NCBI GenBank assembly: GCA_014860005.1
Contig: JACZKP010000112.1
Coordinates: 1 to 64,000, forward strand
Source: Verrucomicrobiota bacterium
GTDB taxonomy: Bacteria > Verrucomicrobiota > Verrucomicrobiae > Limisphaerales > UBA11358
Reading direction: 5' to 3'
DNA length: 64,000 nucleotides
Shown: positions 20,512-29,074 of the stretch, one piece after another
How the letters are laid out: every line of letters begins with the position of its first letter
Numbering within the stretch: position 1 is the first letter of the stretch
Program-made: the position numbers and the translations under genes
The notes under the pieces: generated by a model
The model's database searches: none
The model's input: the letters and a program-made list of their open reading frames with translations, nothing else
Told to the model about the DNA's origin: nothing

Positions 20512-21066
20512 ATGCAATCAGTCTTTACCGGACCGGTTTACGTGGTGCGCGACAACATTGACACGGATCAGATCATCTCCGCGCAGTACCTGAACCTCGT
20601 TCCGACCATTCCCGAGGAATACGAGAAGCTCGGCAGTTACGCACTCGCCGGCCTGCCTGAATCACTTTATCCCACGCGCTACGTGAAGGATGGTCAACTC
20701 GACAGTGATTATCCCATTGTGGTGGCGGGACGGAATTTTGGCTGCGGCAGTTCGCGTGAACACGCGCCCATCGCCATGGGCTCCGCACAATGCCGCATTG
20801 TACTTGCCGAGAGCTTTGCCCGAATCTTTTTCCGCAATTGCGTGGCCACCGGCGAATTGTATCCCTGCGAAATCACGGAGCGCCTTTGTGACGTTTTGAA
20901 AACCGGCGACGTGGTGGCAGTGGATCTCGATGCCGCCACGGTGACCGTTCAAAACACCGGCAAGGCTTATCAGTTCAAGCCGTTGGGTGACGTGCGGCCG
21001 GTGGTGGACGCTGGAGGTATCTTCAACTACGCCCGCCAGACTGGAATGATTTCGGCGCAGAGTTGA
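20512..21066 (+). CDS. leuD: 3-isopropylmalate dehydratase small subunit
   Basis: LeuD pairs with the iron-sulfur subunit LeuC to isomerise 2-isopropylmalate to 3-isopropylmalate in leucine synthesis. Markers are the start region [19 protein letters not shown], the family signature [19 protein letters not shown], and the [10 protein letters not shown] segment. I chose the ATG at 20512 because it puts the conserved N-terminus a few residues in. The open frame extends 13 codons further upstream without similarity. Length (184) is on the short side but normal for the bacterial/archaeal-type small subunit. No leuC, leuB or leuA is adjacent, so the pathway genes are dispersed. A homoaconitase-type role is a weaker alternative. 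Confidence 0.9.
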   Translation: MQSVFTGPVYVVRDNIDTDQIISAQYLNLVPTIPEEYEKLGSYALAGLPESLYPTRYVKDGQLDSDYPIVVAGRNFGCGSSREHAPIAMGSAQCRIVLAESFARIFFRNCVATGELYPCEITERLCDVLKTGDVVAVDLDAATVTVQNTGKAYQFKPLGDVRPVVDAGGIFNYARQTGMISAQS

Positions 21067-21114
21067 GACTCGCCACGTTCCTGCCACACGATTGTTCGGT
21101 TCTAGCTTGTCGCC

Positions 21115-22368
21115 TCAGGCATAACGGTCGGGCGACAGCAAACTCAAATCATGTGACGGCTTGTCGCCCCTCACGATTTCACCGACGAGTTTTCCCGTCA
21201 CCGGCGCGAGGCTCAACCCCATCATCGCGTGCCCCGTCGCCAGCGTCAGGTTTGCAAACTTCGCCGTGCGCCCCACGTAAGGTAAACCGTCGGGTGAGCA
21301 AGGCCGCAATCCGCGCCATGGCTGAATTCCGGCAAAATCTTCGGTACGGAATTCCGGGTAATATCTCGGCAGGGCCTTGATGATGCCCTGGACGCGGGCC
21401 GGATTGATGTCTTCGTTCAAGCCCGCAATCTCCATCGTGCCGCCGACGCGCAACGCCCCGTCTATCGGTGTCACGGCGATACGCGCCTCGGTAAAGATCG
21501 CGCAAATCTGCGGCAACTGACGCGGCTTTGACAGGGTCAGGCTGTAGCCCTTGCCCGCCTGCATCGGAATGTTCAACCCCAACCCTCGTGCCACCACCGG
21601 CGACCAAGACCCACCGCACAGCACAATTTCGTCGTCGCTGAATTCGCCGCGAGAAGTGAGCACCGCGTTGATCCGGTCGCCCGCGATTCGCCAACCTGTC
21701 ACTTCCGAATTCCAGGAGAATTCGACGCCCAATTTGACGCACTCCGCCTCGAGCGTGGCGAGGAAACGCGCCGGGTTGAGATGGCAATCCTTCGGGAAAT
21801 AGACACCGCCGGTCACGTCCATCGTGACGCCGGGATCAAGCTGCGCCAGTTGTTTCGCGTCCAGCACCTGGGCGGGCACGCCGAGTTGGTTCGCCCGCGC
21901 AGCGAACGCGGCTTCCTCTTCCAGCGCATGAGGAGTCTTGCACAACATGATCAATCCCTTGGTCACGAGGCGGAAACTGTTTTCGGTTTTCGCGGCGAAC
22001 TCTTCAAACAACGTGCGACTCGCAAAACTTAAATCACGAATGAGCGGCGCGCTGCGGGCCACATGCCCCGGATTGGCCGCGCGCCAGAATTTGTGCGCCC
22101 ACTCGAACAGTTCCGCGTCCAGGCGTGGCTTGATGTAAAAGGGCGACTCCGGATTCCACATCCACTTGAGTCCAAGCGCCACCATGCCCGGCGCTGCGAG
22201 TGGTACAAAATGACTCGGCACCACCATGCCCGCATTGCTCGCCGAGCAACTATCCCGATCCGCGCCGTTCCGTTCCACCAGCGTCACCTTCAGCCCGCGC
22301 CGGGCGCATTCATACGCGACACTCAGTCCGATGACTCCGCCACCGATGATCAAGACTTGCTTGTGCAT
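21115..22368 (-). CDS. FAD-dependent D-amino-acid dehydrogenase, probably D-hydroxyproline dehydrogenase
   Basis: The N-terminus is a classic FAD-binding fold: QVLIIGGGVIGLSVAYECAR with LVERN at the end of the second strand. The DadA-type C-terminal signature is present in PWRGLRPCSPDGLPYVGRT and LTLATGHAMMGLSLAPVTGK. Such enzymes oxidise D-amino acids to imines and pass electrons to the respiratory chain. The ATG at 22368 lies one base after the stop of the peptidase gene, with AGGGAT just upstream, so the two are translationally coupled. Because a 4-hydroxyproline epimerase lies in the same gene set, the likely substrate is cis-4-hydroxy-D-proline. The specific assignment is inference from context; a plain D-amino-acid dehydrogenase is the alternative. 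Confidence 0.85.
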   Translation of the reverse strand: MHKQVLIIGGGVIGLSVAYECARRGLKVTLVERNGADRDSCSASNAGMVVPSHFVPLAAPGMVALGLKWMWNPESPFYIKPRLDAELFEWAHKFWRAANPGHVARSAPLIRDLSFASRTLFEEFAAKTENSFRLVTKGLIMLCKTPHALEEEAAFAARANQLGVPAQVLDAKQLAQLDPGVTMDVTGGVYFPKDCHLNPARFLATLEAECVKLGVEFSWNSEVTGWRIAGDRINAVLTSRGEFSDDEIVLCGGSWSPVVARGLGLNIPMQAGKGYSLTLSKPRQLPQICAIFTEARIAVTPIDGALRVGGTMEIAGLNEDINPARVQGIIKALPRYYPEFRTEDFAGIQPWRGLRPCSPDGLPYVGRTAKFANLTLATGHAMMGLSLAPVTGKLVGEIVRGDKPSHDLSLLSPDRYA

Positions 22369-22369
22369 A

Positions 22370-24748
22370 TCAATCCCTTCGCGGTTCGACGCCGTATAGA
22401 TGTCGCACCAGAAAATCCATTCGTCGCCGGATGCCATAAGGCGTTTCCGCTGACCCATGTCCGACACCTGTCATTACCACCAGATCAAAATCCTTGTCCG
22501 CCTTGATCAACGCGTTGACCACTTGCATCGTGGAAGCAGGATCAACGTTCTTGTCCAATTCACCCACAAACAACAGCAGTTTGCCCTGCAACTTGGCGGC
22601 ATCTTCCGTGTTGGAGCTTTTGACGTAAGATTCATCCAGCGGCCAGCCGAGCCATTGTTCGTTCCACCAGATTTTGTCCATGCGATTGTCATGGCAGCCG
22701 CAATCGGCCACCGCCACCGAATAAAAAGCGTGGTGATCCAGCAAGGCCCGCATCGCCGTCTGCCCCCCCGCCGATCCGCCGTAAATGCCCACGCGCTCCA
22801 AATCCATCCACGGACGGGTCTTCGCGGCGGCCCGCATCCACGCGATGCGATCTGGAAATCCGGCGTCCTGCAGATTCTTCCAGGCCATGTCTTGAAACTT
22901 CTTCCCGCGATGGTTTGTGCCCATGCCGTCCACCTGCACCACGATGAAACCTAGTTCGGCAATCGTGTGCTGGCGAAGTAGCCGCCCAAATTCCTTGGGC
23001 GCAAACGCCCCGTGCGGCCCGGCATAAACTTCTTCCACAACCGGGTACTTCTGGTTCGGATCAAAGTTCGACGGCTTGATGAGGATGCCGTGAATCTCCG
23101 TCCGGCCATCACGACCTTTGGCCACGAAGCGTTCCGGCATCGTCCAACCGGCTTCGCGCAAGGCACCGGCGTCGGCGCGTTCGAGTTCGCAAACGAGTTC
23201 GCCATTGTCGCTGCGACGCAATTCATGAACCGGCGGGTGATCCGCGCGCGACCATTTGGCGATGAAGAATTTCCCGTCCGGGGAAAACTCCACCGAGTGA
23301 TGGCCATCGCTCTGCGTGAGTTGCGCGAAACCGCTGCCGTCTAAATTCACCCGGCAGAAATGCAGATGGTACGGGTCCTCACCGGCGCGCAGACCGCCCG
23401 CCAAGAACCACACCTGCCGCGCGCTTTCATCTACTTTCACGACCCTGCGCACCACCCATTCACCAGTCGTGACCTGATGCTTCACCGTGCCCGTCGCCAC
23501 GTCATAAAGCCAGAGATGACACCAGCCATCGCGCTCACTCATCCAGAGCAGCTCACCGGTTTGGTCGAGCCATTGCCGCCAGGTCTTGTTGCTGTAATCA
23601 ACAAACGTCCGGCTGGTTTCCTCGACGACGGCGCGGGCCGCGCCATTGGCAACCGTCACGCCGATGATCCGATAAAGCTGATGCCCGCGCTGATTGTAAT
23701 CGAAATAGAACTCTTCGCTCTTCGCCGACCACCGAATGTCCAGCCGGCCGCTCTCCGTGAAAAAGTTCGGGAACAAATCGTTCGATACCGACACGACACT
23801 CTTATCCGCCACGCGAATGAGCACCGGCCGCGGCTGTGGCAGATCGTCGCCCGGCTTGAAATAATCATAGGTCTGCACCTTGGGCTGTAACTGATCGCGC
23901 GGCGACGATTCCACCAGCGTGACGACCCGCTGCCTGACCGTGCGCACGGACTGGACCACGCAACTCTGTGAATCCGGCGACCACGCCACCGGCCCGCGAT
24001 AAGGAGTCGTCTCCGTGCCGTCCTGGGTAAGCTGGGTTGCTGATCCGGATTCCTTTTCAACCAGGAGGATATTCTGGTTCGTGAATTGAATCATCCATTT
24101 GCCGTCCGGCGAATCCACCGTTCGTTCACGCCGGCGCGGTCGTTCCTCCTCACTTACCTGCTCCGCTTTGCCATCCACGACCACTTGAAGTTTCTCCGCC
24201 GTCGCCTCGAAGACTCCCAGCAGACTGCCGAACGCATCCGTGACAATCCAGACGTGGCCCGCGTACGTGTTTTGATCCCGCGTCTGGCCGGGACGCACGC
24301 GTCCATAAGATTGTCGCCGACCCTCGGTATCCACCCAGAACAACTCCACCGAATCAGTGAGTTGATTCTCGAAGCTGATGGTGGTGTTCTCGCTCGTGCG
24401 GCGCGTGGGCCGCACCACCGCGCGGCGCTGGCGCGAGGTCGAAACGGCTTCCGGCGCCGGCAGACCGAGTGACTTCGCATCGGCGGCGCGCTTGATCATC
24501 CCCGAATCGGCATCCACGAGCGCATACTCATAGTCATCCGGGCCCGTCTGCACACGATACCAAAACTGATTCGTACCCGGCAGCCAGTTGGGTCTGACGC
24601 TGGTGCGAAATATCTTCTGCTCGGTGCGGCTGGCCAGCGATTGCGCGCGATCGTAATCGGCCTTTGTACCCTGAGCCGGCAAGGCGGCGGGAGTGAGCAG
24701 GAGTGGGAGTAGGAGCAAGAATATCAGCAGGAAGTTCACCCTTTCCAT
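22370..24748 (-). CDS. Exported S9 peptidase (dipeptidyl peptidase IV-like)
   Basis: This is an exported serine peptidase of the prolyl oligopeptidase clan. It has a signal peptide (MERVNFLLIFLLLLPLLLTP), a beta-propeller domain to about residue 520, and an alpha/beta-hydrolase domain with the nucleophile in YGGSAGGQ (Ser659), the acid in FVGELDKNVDP (about Asp732) and the base in GVGHGS (about His764). Members release Xaa-Pro dipeptides or cut after proline. I chose the ATG at 24748 because it begins the signal peptide; the frame is open far upstream but runs into a repeat-filled gap. It is followed directly by the D-amino-acid dehydrogenase gene. In this cluster it would feed proline/hydroxyproline peptides into catabolism. 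Confidence 0.9.
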   Translation of the reverse strand: MERVNFLLIFLLLLPLLLTPAALPAQGTKADYDRAQSLASRTEQKIFRTSVRPNWLPGTNQFWYRVQTGPDDYEYALVDADSGMIKRAADAKSLGLPAPEAVSTSRQRRAVVRPTRRTSENTTISFENQLTDSVELFWVDTEGRRQSYGRVRPGQTRDQNTYAGHVWIVTDAFGSLLGVFEATAEKLQVVVDGKAEQVSEEERPRRRERTVDSPDGKWMIQFTNQNILLVEKESGSATQLTQDGTETTPYRGPVAWSPDSQSCVVQSVRTVRQRVVTLVESSPRDQLQPKVQTYDYFKPGDDLPQPRPVLIRVADKSVVSVSNDLFPNFFTESGRLDIRWSAKSEEFYFDYNQRGHQLYRIIGVTVANGAARAVVEETSRTFVDYSNKTWRQWLDQTGELLWMSERDGWCHLWLYDVATGTVKHQVTTGEWVVRRVVKVDESARQVWFLAGGLRAGEDPYHLHFCRVNLDGSGFAQLTQSDGHHSVEFSPDGKFFIAKWSRADHPPVHELRRSDNGELVCELERADAGALREAGWTMPERFVAKGRDGRTEIHGILIKPSNFDPNQKYPVVEEVYAGPHGAFAPKEFGRLLRQHTIAELGFIVVQVDGMGTNHRGKKFQDMAWKNLQDAGFPDRIAWMRAAAKTRPWMDLERVGIYGGSAGGQTAMRALLDHHAFYSVAVADCGCHDNRMDKIWWNEQWLGWPLDESYVKSSNTEDAAKLQGKLLLFVGELDKNVDPASTMQVVNALIKADKDFDLVVMTGVGHGSAETPYGIRRRMDFLVRHLYGVEPRRD

Positions 24749-24975
24749 GCACCTCAACGCTGGACTCCGATTTCGTACGAGGAAAGCGGCGCTAAAGTCG
24801 CTCTGGCCTGCAAGTGGTACCCTATCAACCAACCGCAGGTTACCCCGAAAGCAGGAGCAAGCCGTTGTGCGCCAATACCGGTTACTTTCATACGAAGTGG
24901 TGGCCCAAAGGGCCGGGGGATTCATGGGAAGCTTCGACCTCCGAGAACGGACGCGCAACGGGGCCATGAACCGCA

Positions 24976-25043
24976 GGAGCGCGGACAGCCTTGTCCGCGA
25001 GTTTCTCCCGTTAAGTTCGCGCGGACAAAGCTGTCCGCGCTCC
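24976..25043. repeat. Long inverted repeat, 24-base arms
   Basis: The arm at 24976-24999 pairs with 25020-25043 over 24 bases with one mismatch, around a 20-base spacer. Each arm is itself a smaller palindrome (gcggacag..ttgtccgc), so a cross-shaped structure is possible. The outer ends are ggagcgc and gcgctcc, a feature shared with other palindromes in the window. Confidence 0.8.
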
Positions 25044-25112
25044 GAAGGGCGGTTCAGGGGAAGTTTCGACGATCTGAAATCGCACATTGTGACCACGAAC
25101 TGCCGAGACAGC

Positions 25113-25185
25113 GGAGCGCCGGTCTCGGACCCGGCGCGAATCTGCGGTTGCCAACCAACACGCCGGGTCGGGATACCGGCGCTCC
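25113..25185. repeat. Inverted repeat with ggagcgccggt ends
   Basis: The arm at 25113-25136 (starting ggagcgccggt, ending ccggcg) is an imperfect reverse complement of 25161-25185 (starting cgccggg, ending accggcgctcc). The pairing has an internal bulge. It shares its outer ends with the repeat at 24976 but not its core. Confidence 0.7.
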
Positions 25186-25227
25186 GGTTCATCGAAAGGG
25201 CTGAGGTGAGGGTTGGCTTCACCACAC

Positions 25228-26151
25228 TCATAATCGTATCCCCCAACAGAATGGATCCGCGTCGTTCAAGATCAATGTCGAATCCGCGATGACAAACGCC
25301 GAGCCGCGAATGGTGGGCCGAATTTCCCCGTTCACCACGGACACCGAGCCATCGAAACAACTGCCAATGATGCTTTCCTGTCGCCACGTTTCGCCTTCCT
25401 TGATTTTGCCGTCCGTAAAAAGGCAGGCGAGCTTGGCGCTTGTTCCAGTCCCACACGGCGAACGGTCGTAAGCTTTGCCGGGGCATAGCACGAAGTTGCG
25501 CGACTGGGCGCCGGGACTTTGCGGCGGGCCGAAGAGTTCCACGTGATCCACCTCGGGAAAACCCTGTGCGTTAATTGCCTGACGAATGCGCCAGGTCAAA
25601 TCAGTCAGGCGCTCCACGTTCGCAAGCGTCAGTGGTTCGCCGGGTTGTTCAACGAGGAAAAACCAATTGCCGCCCCACGCAACATCCCCAGTGACGATGC
25701 CCACGCCCGCCACGTCCACTGAAACCGCCTTGGCCTTACGATAACTCGGCACATTGGCAACGGAAACCTCGCCGTTCTCATGCAACGTGGCGGTAACAAG
25801 GCCCACGGGCGTTTCGATGCGATGCGCGCCGGGCTTGATGCGCCCGAGATGAGCGAGCGTCACGAGGAGGCCAATTGTGCCGTGGCCGCACATGTTCAGC
25901 ACTCCGACGTTGTTGAAGAAGATGACGCCGGCCACACAGGATTTGTCCTCCGGGTCGACCAGCAGCGCACCCACAAACACATCCGAACCGCGCGGTTCAT
26001 TGACAATGGCACTGCGAAATTGGTCGAAGCCCTGCGCAAAGCGTTCCCGGCGATCCGCCAGAGGACCATTGCCCAGGTCCGGTCCGCCGCTGATCACAAC
26101 GCGCGTCGGCTCACCGCCGGTGTGGGAGTCAATGACGCGAATGGTTTTCAT
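25228..26151 (-). CDS. 4-hydroxyproline 2-epimerase (proline racemase family)
   Basis: The proline racemase family fold is clear: the start IRVIDSHTGGEPTRVV, the first catalytic Cys in NMCGHGTIGL (Cys88) and the second in DRSPCGTGTSAK (Cys233). Having Cys at both positions marks an epimerase/racemase rather than the trans-3-hydroxyproline dehydratase, which has Thr at the second site. The two-cysteine spacing fits 4-hydroxyproline epimerases, which convert trans-4-hydroxy-L-proline to cis-4-hydroxy-D-proline. Length is 307. The neighbouring DapA-family enzyme and D-amino-acid dehydrogenase are the next two steps of the hydroxyproline pathway, which is why I prefer this over proline racemase. 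Confidence 0.85.
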   Translation of the reverse strand: MKTIRVIDSHTGGEPTRVVISGGPDLGNGPLADRRERFAQGFDQFRSAIVNEPRGSDVFVGALLVDPEDKSCVAGVIFFNNVGVLNMCGHGTIGLLVTLAHLGRIKPGAHRIETPVGLVTATLHENGEVSVANVPSYRKAKAVSVDVAGVGIVTGDVAWGGNWFFLVEQPGEPLTLANVERLTDLTWRIRQAINAQGFPEVDHVELFGPPQSPGAQSRNFVLCPGKAYDRSPCGTGTSAKLACLFTDGKIKEGETWRQESIIGSCFDGSVSVVNGEIRPTIRGSAFVIADSTLILNDADPFCWGIRL

Positions 26152-26271
26152 GTTTCCTCAACCACGAACGCCCGCCAATTCGCCAAATGAGCGTCAATCC
26201 ATTCGTAACACAACGATGCGACTTCGCGTAAAAAAAACGGCGGAGATTTCAGCGGATACGTACCGGCGTTA

Positions 26272-26405
26272 TCCCTCTCCCAGCGGGAGAGAGATAAAGG
26301 GTGAGTGAGAACGGCTCGCCTCACGGGACGATTCTGCGTTTGCTCGATGCACCACAATTTCGATGCGCTCTCCCTCACCCACGCCCTCTCCCGCTGGGAG
26401 AGGGA
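26272..26405. repeat. Long inverted repeat ahead of the epimerase gene
   Basis: The arm at about 26272-26310 begins tccctctcccagcgggagag and matches the reverse complement of 26369-26405 over its first 20 bases exactly, and further on imperfectly (a gggtgag block is also shared). Each arm contains its own small palindrome, ctctcccagcgggagag. It fills much of the 344-base gap (26152-26495) between the epimerase and the DapA-family gene. No gene is supported in that gap. Confidence 0.8.
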
Positions 26406-26495
26406 GAATCGCAGTCCACGCCAGTGCGGTTGTGCATCCTCTGTGGTGGCAGCGCCAGCCGTGCTAGGTGAATTAGTGTCCATGCGTGATTCAGA

Positions 26496-27404
26496 CTATT
26501 TTCGCTTCGGAATCTTTGGACGGTTACGGATGCCGTCGTGGATGATCTTGAGGACACGCTTGCGCTCTTCACCGGTGAGCGTGAGACGCGGGGCGCGCAC
26601 CCATTCTTTGCCCAGCCCACATTCCTGGACGGCAAGTTTGATGTATTGCACGAACTTCACGTTCGTATCGAGATGCAGCAAGGGCGTGAACCAGCGGTAG
26701 ATTTCCCGCGCCTTGTCCCATTCGCCCCGCCGAGTGAGTTCCCAGAAGTATTGATTCTCCGCCGGAAACGCGATGCCGCTGCCCGCCACCCAGCCATCAA
26801 TGCCGAGGATGCTGGCCTCCAACGCGAGATCATCCACGCCCGTGAAAATGGCATAGCGCCCGCCGACGGTGTTATGCAGGTCGGTGATCCGCCGCACGTC
26901 GCCGGAACTTTCCTTCAGCGCGACAAAATTTTTCTGGTCCGCGAGTTCGGCGAACATGTGCGGGGTAATGTCGTTCGCGTAACTGATCGGGTTGTTGTAA
27001 ACCATGAGGGGCAACCCGGTGGACTTCGCCACGGCCCGGAAATGCGTGAGTGTCTCGCGCGCATCCCCCTTGTAAAGCATCGCGGGCATCAACATCACCC
27101 CGGCGGCGCCAAGCTTCTCCATGTCGCGCACGTAACGAATCGCCAGGCTGGTGCTGGACTCCGCCACACCGCTCAACACCGGCACGCGCCCGCGCGCGGC
27201 TTCAATAGCGCAGGCAATAACGCGGCGTTTCTCGTCCGGGTCGAGCGCCTGGTTTTCCCCGAGCGAACCGCACATCACGAGCCCACTGACGCCGCTCTGG
27301 ATGAGCACTTCAAGATGGTGCGCCGTGGCCTCGAGATCGAGGGATGCATCGCGTTTGAGTTGGGTGGTGACAGCGGGGAAGACGCCTTGCCAATAGGGTT
27401 TCAT
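26496..27404 (-). CDS. DapA-family lyase, likely pyrroline-4-hydroxy-2-carboxylate deaminase
   Basis: This is a (beta/alpha)8 aldolase-fold enzyme of the dihydrodipicolinate synthase family. The Schiff-base lysine is Lys164 in FVALKESSGD and the conserved tyrosine is Tyr136 in LMVYNNPISY. The substrate carboxylate loop is MCGSLGENQAL rather than the GTTGE of true DapA, so lysine synthesis is unlikely. In hydroxyproline degradation a family member deaminates delta-1-pyrroline-4-hydroxy-2-carboxylate to 2-oxoglutarate semialdehyde. The epimerase and D-amino-acid dehydrogenase on the same strand support that role. Other 2-keto-acid aldolase activities cannot be excluded from sequence alone. Confidence 0.82.
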   Translation of the reverse strand: MKPYWQGVFPAVTTQLKRDASLDLEATAHHLEVLIQSGVSGLVMCGSLGENQALDPDEKRRVIACAIEAARGRVPVLSGVAESSTSLAIRYVRDMEKLGAAGVMLMPAMLYKGDARETLTHFRAVAKSTGLPLMVYNNPISYANDITPHMFAELADQKNFVALKESSGDVRRITDLHNTVGGRYAIFTGVDDLALEASILGIDGWVAGSGIAFPAENQYFWELTRRGEWDKAREIYRWFTPLLHLDTNVKFVQYIKLAVQECGLGKEWVRAPRLTLTGEERKRVLKIIHDGIRNRPKIPKRK

Positions 27405-27434
27405 GGGTGGGGATAAATGCGGTTTGGGAAATGG

Positions 27435-28724
27435 TCAGCGCCGTTTCATCAAGGACTCGATCTCGTCGGGCTCAATCGGGATGTTGGCCATCAAATCCTG
27501 TTGACCGCTTTCGGTGACGAGAATGGTATTCTCCAGTCGGATTCCGAAACCTTCCTCCTTGATATAGATTGCCGGCTCGCAGGTGAGCACCCAACCGGGC
27601 GCGATGCGGTAATGATTGTAAGTCACGTCATGCACGTCCAGGCCGATGGGGTGCGATACGCCGTGCATGAAAAAGGGCGTCGCGGCGGGATTGTCCGGTG
27701 TGGACTTCTTGACTTGCGCGGGTTTCAGCAGGCCAAGGTCCACACATTCCCGGGCGATCAACTCTTCGCATTCCGTGCGAAGATCCTTGGTGGTCTTGCC
27801 CGGTACAATGGCCTTGACCATCTGGCGAAAGACGCGCAGCACGGCGTGGTAAACCTGCTTCTGCCGGCGCGAGAACCGTCCGCTCACGGGAATCGTGCGC
27901 GTCAGGTCGCTCATGTAATTGCCAAGCCCCGCCCCCACGTCGAGCAGCAGCAACTCCCCCTTCCGGCACGGCTGATCATTCTGGCCGTAGTGAAGAATGT
28001 TGTTGTTCGCGCCGCTGGCGATGATCGGCGGGTAGGCAAATTGACCCTTGTGCCGGATGAATTCGTGCGCCCATTCGGCTTCCACCTCGGCCTCGTTGAC
28101 ACCGGGTTTGACGAACCGGCACACACGCCGGAAGCCTTTGCCCGTCAGATCGCAAGCCGCCTGGATCGCCGCGATTTCGTGTTCCGACTTCACCACGCGC
28201 AGACTGTGCATCACGCGGGCAAGGCGTTCGTAGCGATGCAACGGAAACATCCGCTGACATTCCCGAACGAATTTTGCGTCCCGCGTTTCCACTTCCACGG
28301 CGGCGCGCTGATGCTCATTGCTGTTGAGATAAATGGTTTCCGCTTCGTAGGCGATTTGCCGGAGCAAACCCGGAAAGTCCGCCAGCCACTTCACGTTCTT
28401 GATGCCGGAAATCTTCGTCGCCTGCTCTTTCGAGAGCTTGTGCCCTTCCCAGATGGTGAGATGCTCGTTGGGTTGGCGCAGGAAAAGAATCTCGCGATGA
28501 TTCGGATCATACGCATCCGGCGCCAGCAGCAATCTCGTCTCCTCCTGATGAATGCCCGTGAGATAAAACAAATCCGCATTCTGCAGATGCCCCATCGTGC
28601 CGTCCGCGTTGGTGGGCATGATGTCGTTGGCATTGAGCACGGCCACGGAATGTGGCAACAGACTGCGCGTGAGCCGCACCCGGTTGAGCGCAAACAATTC
28701 GGCCGGCAAGGGAATGGGTTTCAT
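27435..28724 (-). CDS. pepP: Xaa-Pro aminopeptidase (M24B)
   Basis: This cytoplasmic dimetal peptidase removes an N-terminal residue preceding proline. It has the aminopeptidase P N-terminal domain (about residues 1-170, with DLFYLTGIHQEETRLLL) and a pita-bread catalytic domain. The ligands are visible: Asp in LLLLDVGAGLGNYMSDLTRT, His in FFMHGVSHPIGLDVHD, Glu in VLTCEPAIYI and Glu in GIRLENTILV. Length (429) is normal. It is the first gene of the five-gene minus-strand series and lies 30 bases ahead of the DapA-family gene, so it likely shares a transcript. It would release free hydroxyproline or proline from peptides. Confidence 0.92.
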   Translation of the reverse strand: MKPIPLPAELFALNRVRLTRSLLPHSVAVLNANDIMPTNADGTMGHLQNADLFYLTGIHQEETRLLLAPDAYDPNHREILFLRQPNEHLTIWEGHKLSKEQATKISGIKNVKWLADFPGLLRQIAYEAETIYLNSNEHQRAAVEVETRDAKFVRECQRMFPLHRYERLARVMHSLRVVKSEHEIAAIQAACDLTGKGFRRVCRFVKPGVNEAEVEAEWAHEFIRHKGQFAYPPIIASGANNNILHYGQNDQPCRKGELLLLDVGAGLGNYMSDLTRTIPVSGRFSRRQKQVYHAVLRVFRQMVKAIVPGKTTKDLRTECEELIARECVDLGLLKPAQVKKSTPDNPAATPFFMHGVSHPIGLDVHDVTYNHYRIAPGWVLTCEPAIYIKEEGFGIRLENTILVTESGQQDLMANIPIEPDEIESLMKRR

Positions 28725-29074
28725 GTCAGCAATGTTTCAAGGAGGCAAAAGTCTAAAAGAATCCGGCCCGAAAACTAAGAACAATTCCATCCTCCAAATG
28801 GGGGAGCAACAAACTGTCCCGATGCGCTCTCATGTAATCCGCTGGCAGCGACCCAGCATTGTCCGGGATTGAGGCTAAGCCTCGGCAGAATGGCGGACTT
28901 CTGATCCTCAGTTATCCTGCTGAATCCTGCCAACCTGATTCGCGGAGGGACGAAGCGCCGACGTGCTGTCGGCTGTATCCAAAGCCGACCACAATACAGG
29001 GCTCCTATTGCACTCCCGCTCCGCACTCAGGCTGCGCCTGCGCCACCCCGCCTAACAGGGTAAAAGTCCAGAAA
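28725..29074. repeat. Gap with nested palindromes upstream of pepP
   Basis: These 350 bases contain no supported gene. At 28957-28973 there is a perfect 6-base stem gccgac-gtgct-gtcggc, followed by another gccgac about ten bases further on, so alternative hairpins compete. Flanking it, ctgtat (28973) pairs with atacag (28994). A second small palindrome gaggctaagcctc lies at 28871. The promoter for the minus-strand cluster that starts with pepP should be at the left end of this region. Confidence 0.5.

Larger units (their letters stand above)
24749..25227. other. Repeat-rich gap inside the proline/hydroxyproline cluster
   Basis: This 479-base gap lies between the epimerase and the peptidase. 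It holds two inverted repeats, listed separately, and an 18-base direct repeat (ttcatgggaagcttcgac at 24921 and ttcaggggaagtttcgac at 25053, two mismatches) that brackets the first one. I see no gene. A promoter for the downstream peptidase pair may be included. Confidence 0.55.

Noticed and set aside
22369..22467. Upstream start of the D-amino-acid dehydrogenase
   Set aside because: The extra 33 codons overlap the end of the peptidase gene and precede the FAD-binding strand without similarity. The ATG at 22368 has a ribosome site and abuts the peptidase stop.
24749..25486. N-terminal extension of the DPP-IV-like peptidase to 25486
   Set aside because: The added 246 codons are Arg-rich and translate the palindromic repeats. 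The signal peptide at 24748 is the natural start.
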